This document shows positions 6,549 to 10,366 of a DNA stretch of 10,366 nt, one piece after another. A program made the translations under genes and the position numbers. Source of the stretch: Hyphomicrobiales bacterium. GTDB taxonomy: Bacteria; Pseudomonadota; Alphaproteobacteria; Rhizobiales; TMED25. The notes below the pieces were generated by a model, which saw nothing but the letters and a program-made list of their open reading frames with translations, was not told the origin of the DNA and searched no databases. The DNA lies in the NCBI GenBank assembly GCA_016780665.1, contig JADHLM010000038.1, positions 1 to 10,366 on the forward strand, in the 5' to 3' direction. Position 1 is the stretch's first letter; each line of letters starts with the position of its first letter.

Positions 6549-8042
6549 ATGAATATATCTGAAATTTCAGCAAAAGATTTAACTAGAGAAGTAAAAGTTG
6601 AAGTCCCAAAAGGGGAAATAGAAAATAAGCTAGTAAGTAAGCTAGAGGAACTAAAAAATACTGTTCAACTAAAAGGTTTTAGACCTGGTAAAGTTCCTTT
6701 AAATCATTTACGTCGTGTTTTTGGGCAAAGGCTAATGCCTGAGATTATTGAAGAAACAATTAAAGAGACCTCAGCGAAAGTGCTATCTGACCGAAACGAA
6801 AAACCTGCTATTCAACCAAAAATTAATTTCTACGATGGAAAACCATCAGAAGAAAAAGAAAAAGAGGCTATTGATAAGGTGATTAATGCAGAAAAAGAAC
6901 TCTCATACACAATGATATATGAAATCATTCCTGAAATCATCTCACCTAAATATGAAACTATATCTATTACGAAAAGAGTTGCAAAAGTTACTGCTGAAGA
7001 TATTAAAGAAGCATTGGATAGAATTGCAGCGGAAAATAAAAGTTATGAAGAGAGGAAGTCTGCAGAGAAATCCAAAGATGGGGATCAATTGACCATTGAT
7101 TTTATTGGAAAAATTGATGGCGAAGTTTTTGATGGTGGTTCAGCAAATGATGCTCCTCTGGTTATAGGATCTGGGGCATTTATTCCTGGTTTTGAAGAAC
7201 AGTTAAAAGATGTAAAAAATGGAGATGAGATTAATGTAAAAGTTAAGTTTCCTGATGATTATCAGGTTGAACATCTCGCTGGAAAAGATGCAGTTTTTGA
7301 AACAAAGATAAAGAAAATAGAAAAGCCTGTTGCAACAAAAGTTAATGAAGATTTTTCTAAAAAGCTTGGGTTTGAAAATTTGCAAAAATTAAAAGATCAG
7401 ATTTCTGAACAGCTTGAAAAAGATTATGAGTCAATATCAAAATCAGATTTAAAGCGTAAATTAATGGATGGTTTGGATGAAAAATTAAAGTTTGATTTAC
7501 CTCCAACCCTTGTTAGTGATGAGGCTGATATAATCTGGAACAATTATAAAAGAGATATAGAAAGTTCTGGTAAGAAAATAGAAGATGTTGTCAAAGATGA
7601 AAAGAAGACAAAAAAAGAGTACGATGAAATTGCAAAAAGACGAGTAAAGCTAGGATTGTTCTTCAACAAAATTGCAGAAGATGAAACAATTACTGTTACT
7701 GATGATGAGGTGAACAGGGCGTTGTTTGAACAAGCCAGAAATTATCCTGGGCAAGAAAGTGAAATTATAAAATTTTACCAAGAAAACCCAAATGCAATGG
7801 TCCAAATAAAATCTCCTTTAATAGAAGACAAAGTTGTTGATTTCATTTTAACAAAAGTCAAAGTTAAAAATGAAAATGTTACAAGAAGTGAATTGCTTGG
7901 ACACGATCACGATCAAAATCATGATCATGATCACGACCATGACACCAAACCAAAGAAAAAGTCTTCAACTAAGGCGAAAGTTGCAAAAGACAAAGATGGA
8001 TCAACAAATGCGAAACCAAAAACCACAAAGAACAAGAAATAA
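6549..8042 (+). CDS. tig: Trigger factor (ribosome-associated chaperone and prolyl isomerase) with His-Asp tail
   Basis: A 497-residue chaperone that binds the ribosome exit tunnel and shields nascent chains. The N-terminal ribosome-binding domain has GFRPGKVPLNHLRRVFG (43-59). An FKBP-type isomerase domain spans about 175-258 (GDQLTIDFIGKIDGEVFDGG, then IGSGAFIPGFEEQL). The helical C-terminal chaperone domain runs to about 445. E. coli trigger factor is 432 residues; the excess here comes partly from a tail at 451-497: six histidines alternating with Asp (452-465), then a lysine-rich, disordered segment. This tail may bind metal ions or RNA, which is inference. The start matches the family N-terminus, although the ribosome site is weak. 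It is first in the tig-clpP-clpX-lon order common in alphaproteobacteria, and clpP follows within 10 bp. Confidence 0.96.
   Translation: MNISEISAKDLTREVKVEVPKGEIENKLVSKLEELKNTVQLKGFRPGKVPLNHLRRVFGQRLMPEIIEETIKETSAKVLSDRNEKPAIQPKINFYDGKPSEEKEKEAIDKVINAEKELSYTMIYEIIPEIISPKYETISITKRVAKVTAEDIKEALDRIAAENKSYEERKSAEKSKDGDQLTIDFIGKIDGEVFDGGSANDAPLVIGSGAFIPGFEEQLKDVKNGDEINVKVKFPDDYQVEHLAGKDAVFETKIKKIEKPVATKVNEDFSKKLGFENLQKLKDQISEQLEKDYESISKSDLKRKLMDGLDEKLKFDLPPTLVSDEADIIWNNYKRDIESSGKKIEDVVKDEKKTKKEYDEIAKRRVKLGLFFNKIAEDETITVTDDEVNRALFEQARNYPGQESEIIKFYQENPNAMVQIKSPLIEDKVVDFILTKVKVKNENVTRSELLGHDHDQNHDHDHDHDTKPKKKSSTKAKVAKDKDGSTNAKPKTTKNKK
7902..7943 (+). repeat. Hexanucleotide repeat encoding the His-Asp tract of trigger factor
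   Basis: Seven in-frame 6-base units of the type CAC/CAT GAT/GAC, the third being CAAAAT (Gln-Asn). Both codon positions vary synonymously, so the tract is selected or old at the protein level rather than a fresh slippage product. Confidence 0.8.
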
Positions 8043-8044
8043 GG
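8041..8044 (+). promoter_or_regulatory. Ribosome binding site deciding the clpP start
   Basis: AAGG overlaps the tig stop. It lies 7 nt before the ATG at 8052 but only 1 nt before the ATG at 8046, which favours 8052 as the true clpP start. Confidence 0.5.
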
Positions 8045-8051
8045 TATGATA

Positions 8052-8675
8052 ATGACTGATAAAAAAGAAACACTTATGAATCTCATTCCAATGGTTGTTG
8101 AACAATCAAATAGAGGAGAAAGGGCCTATGATATCTTTTCAAGGCTTCTAAAAGAGCGAATAATTTTCATTACAGGTCCAATAGATGATAGTGTGGCAAC
8201 AGTTGTTACAGCACAATTATTATTTCTTGAAGCAGAAAATCCAAAAAAAGAAATTTCATTATATATCAACTCACCTGGTGGAATTGTCACATCTGGAATG
8301 GCGATATATGACACCATGCAATTTATCAGGCCACCAGTGTCAACATTATGTATTGGACAGGCTGCATCGATGGGTTCTTTGCTGTTAACAGCTGGTGAAA
8401 AAGGTATGAGGTATTGTCTTCCTCATTCTAGAGTTATGGTCCATCAACCATCTGGAGGATTCTCTGGGCAGGCTAGTGATATCGAACGCCACGCTCAGGA
8501 TATTGTAAAAATTAAAAGAAGACTGAATGAGTTGTATGTAAAACATACTGGCCAAGAATACGATACAATAGAAAAAACTCTAGATAGAGATCATTTTATG
8601 AATGCAGATGAAGCTATGGAATTTGGTATTGTCGACGAAGTTATAACTTCAAGGGGAGACTCGGACAGTAAATAA
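8052..8675 (+). CDS. clpP: ATP-dependent Clp protease proteolytic subunit ClpP
   Basis: A serine peptidase that forms a 14-subunit barrel and degrades proteins fed in by ClpX (or ClpA). From the ATG at 8052 it has 207 residues, the usual size. The catalytic triad is intact: Ser106 in GQAASMGSLLL, His131 in MVHQPSGG and Asp180 in LDRDHF. NSPGGIVTSGMAIYD, just upstream of the active serine, is the oxyanion-strand motif. An in-frame ATG six bases earlier (8046) would add two residues but is too near the AAGG ribosome site, so 8052 is preferred. It is nearly contiguous with tig, so cotranscribed and possibly translationally coupled. clpX follows after a 71-bp gap. Confidence 0.96.
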   Translation: MTDKKETLMNLIPMVVEQSNRGERAYDIFSRLLKERIIFITGPIDDSVATVVTAQLLFLEAENPKKEISLYINSPGGIVTSGMAIYDTMQFIRPPVSTLCIGQAASMGSLLLTAGEKGMRYCLPHSRVMVHQPSGGFSGQASDIERHAQDIVKIKRRLNELYVKHTGQEYDTIEKTLDRDHFMNADEAMEFGIVDEVITSRGDSDSK

Positions 8676-8687
8676 TTAGGAAGCAAT

Positions 8688-8715
8688 TTATATCTTATTA
8701 AGAATTGTGATATAA
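8688..8715 (+). other. Weak AT-rich hairpin between clpP and clpX
   Basis: TTATATC (8688-8694) pairs with GATATAA (8709-8715) around a 14-nt loop, followed by TTTTA. The stem is short and almost free of G-C pairs, so at most it would attenuate transcription. Its right arm overlaps the clpX -10 hexamer. Confidence 0.25.
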
Positions 8716-8716
8716 T
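8708..8716 (+). promoter_or_regulatory. Extended -10 promoter of clpX
   Basis: TGATATAAT: a perfect TATAAT hexamer (8711-8716) with the TG dinucleotide of an extended -10 element. A loose -35 (TTTATA, 4 of 6) is 18 bp upstream. The predicted start near 8723 leaves a leader of about 24 nt before the clpX ATG. It would let clpX be expressed apart from tig and clpP. Confidence 0.55.
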
Positions 8717-8746
8717 TTTAATAAAAATTAAAAATGAGATTATAAT

Positions 8747-10015
8747 ATGAGTAAAGTTGGCAATAGTGATACAAAATCAACCCTATACTGCTCATTTTGC
8801 GGCAAAAGCCAACATGAGGTTAGGAAACTTATAGCTGGACCAACAGTTTTTATCTGTGATGAATGCGTGGACCTCTGTACTGATATTATCAGAGAAGAAA
8901 CGAAATCATCAGTAATAAAATCTGATAAGGAACTTCCAACACCTTCTAAGATATTTAAAATTCTTAATGAATATGTCATTGGTCAAGAATACGCTAAGAA
9001 GGTGCTATCGGTAGCCGTACACAATCACTATAAAAGATTGTCAAATGAAGTTAAAACATCAAATGATGTTGAATTATCTAAATCCAATATACTTATCGTT
9101 GGACCAACAGGAAGTGGTAAAACGCTACTTGCACAAACAATGGCAAGAATACTAGATGTTCCCTTTACTATGGCAGATGCCACTAGCCTAACAGAGGCAG
9201 GCTATGTTGGTGAAGATGTTGAAAATATAATTTTAAAACTACTACAGTCTGCAGATTACAATGTCGAAAAAGCTCAAAGAGGCATTGTTTATATTGATGA
9301 AGTTGACAAAATTAGCCGTAAATCTGATAATCCCTCTATTACCAGAGATGTTTCGGGTGAAGGTGTTCAACAAGCTCTCCTTAAAATCATGGAAGGAACT
9401 GTTGCAAGTGTTCCTCCGCAGGGTGGAAGAAAACATCCACAACAAGAATTCCTTCAAGTTGACACTACAAATATACTATTTATTTGCGGTGGAGCCTTTG
9501 CAGGTCTAGAAAAAATAATTGCAAAAAGAACAAATGACTCATCAATAGGTTTTGGTGCATCAGTCGAAGAAATTGAAGAAAAAAATATTGATGAACTTTT
9601 TACAATGCTTGAACCGGAAGACCTTCTCAAATTTGGTCTTATTCCTGAATTTGTTGGACGTGTGCCAATCATAGCAACTCTTGAAAATTTAAATGAAGAC
9701 ACACTTGTAAATATACTAACTCAACCCAAAAATTCATTAGTTAGTCAATACCAACGAATGTTTGAGATAGAAAATGTAAAACTCACATTTTCCGAAGAGT
9801 CACTAAGATCTATTGCAAAGAAAGCGATAGAAAGAAAGACTGGAGCACGTGGTTTACGTTCTATACTTGAATCAATTCTTCTTGAAACAATGTTTGAATT
9901 GCCAGAACTCGATTCAATTGAAGAAGTTGTTATATCAAATGAAGTTGTTGAAGGTAAATCTCGTCCCCTATACATATATTCTGAACAAAAAGAAGATATA
10001 GGCAATTCTGCTTAA
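8747..10015 (+). CDS. clpX: ATP-dependent Clp protease ATP-binding subunit ClpX
   Basis: A 422-residue AAA+ unfoldase; the hexamer recognises tagged proteins, unfolds them and threads them into ClpP. The N-terminal zinc domain has four cysteines, C15-x2-C18 and C37-x2-C40. Walker A is GPTGSGKT (119-126) and Walker B is VYIDEVDK (181-188) with Asp184 and Glu185. The substrate-gripping pore loop GYVG is at 152-155 and the RKH loop at 228-230. The ClpP-docking IGF loop is at 267-269 (SSIGFGAS). EFVGRVP (301-307) and the sensor-2 stretch GARGLRS (366-372) complete the AAA+ core. Length is normal. The start follows a modest GAG ribosome site at 8 nt and gives the usual N-terminus before the zinc domain. 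It has its own promoter candidate and is followed by lon. Confidence 0.97.
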   Translation: MSKVGNSDTKSTLYCSFCGKSQHEVRKLIAGPTVFICDECVDLCTDIIREETKSSVIKSDKELPTPSKIFKILNEYVIGQEYAKKVLSVAVHNHYKRLSNEVKTSNDVELSKSNILIVGPTGSGKTLLAQTMARILDVPFTMADATSLTEAGYVGEDVENIILKLLQSADYNVEKAQRGIVYIDEVDKISRKSDNPSITRDVSGEGVQQALLKIMEGTVASVPPQGGRKHPQQEFLQVDTTNILFICGGAFAGLEKIIAKRTNDSSIGFGASVEEIEEKNIDELFTMLEPEDLLKFGLIPEFVGRVPIIATLENLNEDTLVNILTQPKNSLVSQYQRMFEIENVKLTFSEESLRSIAKKAIERKTGARGLRSILESILLETMFELPELDSIEEVVISNEVVEGKSRPLYIYSEQKEDIGNSA

Positions 10016-10049
10016 TTTTCTCAAATGTAGTTTATTTCTTCTAAAATAA

Positions 10050-10056
10050 CTTGAAA
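10050..10056 (+). promoter_or_regulatory. Possible heat-shock (sigma-32) -35 element of lon
   Basis: CTTGAAA equals the sigma-32 -35 consensus and sits 55 bp upstream of the lon ATG. No CCCCAT-like -10 follows at the right spacing. A single 7-mer in AT-rich DNA is weak evidence, kept because lon is a heat-shock gene in many bacteria. The 96-bp clpX-lon gap shows no clear terminator. Confidence 0.25.
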
Positions 10057-10111
10057 TTATTCGTTTTAAGTAACAAATTTATTAAAGATAAATAATTTGT
10101 GAGTTTTAGAC

Positions 10112-10366
10112 ATGGAAGATGATATAAAAATAAGTAGTGATTTGTATCCAATATTACCCCTTAGGGATATTGTTGTATATCCTAACATGATAGTTCCTCT
10201 GTTTGTGGGAAGAGATAAATCCATTCAAGCTCTCGAAGAGGTCATGAATAATGATCGTGAGCTCTTCTTGGTTTCACAAGTTGACTCTACAACCGAAGAT
10301 CCAAATGAAGACAGCTTATATAAGGTTGGAACTATTGCATCTGTTATCCAATTATTAAAATTACCA
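10112..10366 (+). CDS. lon: ATP-dependent protease Lon, N-terminal fragment cut by the window edge
   Basis: The first 85 codons of Lon, open to the last base. The reading YPILPLRDIVVYPNMIVPLFVGRDKSIQALEEVM matches the start of the Lon substrate-binding (LAN) domain, including the PLRDIVV(Y/F)P and P-x-FVGR-x-KS-x-xAL signatures. The full protein, about 800 residues with AAA+ and Ser-Lys protease domains, would lie to the right. The ATG is preceded by GAG at 8 nt. Its position after clpX is the usual alphaproteobacterial order. Only the N-terminal domain can be judged here. Confidence 0.95.
   Translation, partial: MEDDIKISSDLYPILPLRDIVVYPNMIVPLFVGRDKSIQALEEVMNNDRELFLVSQVDSTTEDPNEDSLYKVGTIASVIQLLKLP

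Noticed and set aside
7902..7943. Trigger factor hexamer repeat as a phase-variation switch
   Set aside because: Units are 6 bp, so length change keeps the frame, and the units differ by synonymous and non-synonymous changes, which makes slippage unlikely.
8688..8719. Intrinsic terminator between clpP and clpX
   Set aside because: The stem is seven pairs with a single G-C, the loop is long and the T tract is short. Kept only as a weak hairpin.
10073..10100. Hairpin ACAAATT/AATTTGT before lon
   Set aside because: Seven AT-rich pairs around a 14-base loop in very AT-rich DNA; expected by chance and not followed by a T run.
1..10366. Mobile elements, CRISPR arrays, toxin-antitoxin pairs or defence genes
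   Set aside because: No long repeats, terminal inverted repeats, spacer arrays or unexplained ORFs were found; every sizeable ORF with coding character belongs to a known housekeeping family.

Overview
This window is a stretch of ordinary chromosome from an AT-rich alphaproteobacterium, probably a streamlined free-living (marine-type) lineage. The support is the gene order tRNA-Leu, tig, clpP, clpX, lon, the adjacent glnB-glnA pair, short intergenic gaps, and the alphaproteobacterial look of ParE, PstS and PhoR. The exact lineage cannot be fixed from this sequence. A sigma-54-like promoter in front of glnB, if real, implies an organism that has RpoN. As I recall, the most reduced SAR11 genomes lack it.

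The left arm (1-6163) is all on the minus strand. Reading in the direction of transcription, it holds glnB (PII signal protein), glnA (glutamine synthetase), a strong intrinsic terminator, parE (topoisomerase IV subunit B), phoR (phosphate sensor kinase) and pstS (periplasmic phosphate-binding protein). The rest of the Pst/Pho locus probably continues beyond base 1. Between phoR and pstS lie three 7-bp direct repeats at 11-bp spacing, a textbook Pho-box layout. Upstream of glnB is a 16-bp match to the sigma-54 -24/-12 promoter, with a perfect dyad about 139 bp upstream of the predicted start. The arm therefore carries a nitrogen-control module and a phosphate-control module separated by parE.

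A divergent intergenic region (6164-6436) separates the two arms. The right arm (6437-10366) is all on the plus strand: tRNA-Leu(UAG), trigger factor, ClpP, ClpX and the first 85 codons of Lon. This is the conserved protein-folding and proteolysis cluster. tig and clpP are nearly abutting. clpX has its own extended -10 promoter candidate in the clpP-clpX gap, and lon is preceded by a possible heat-shock -35 element.

I found no mobile element, CRISPR array, phage gene or unknown multi-gene system. The points worth a second look are regulatory (triple Pho box, sigma-54 promoter, dyad, 11-bp repeat) and protein-level: a PhoR with no membrane segment, a His-Asp repeat tail on trigger factor, and an eight-cysteine PstS.
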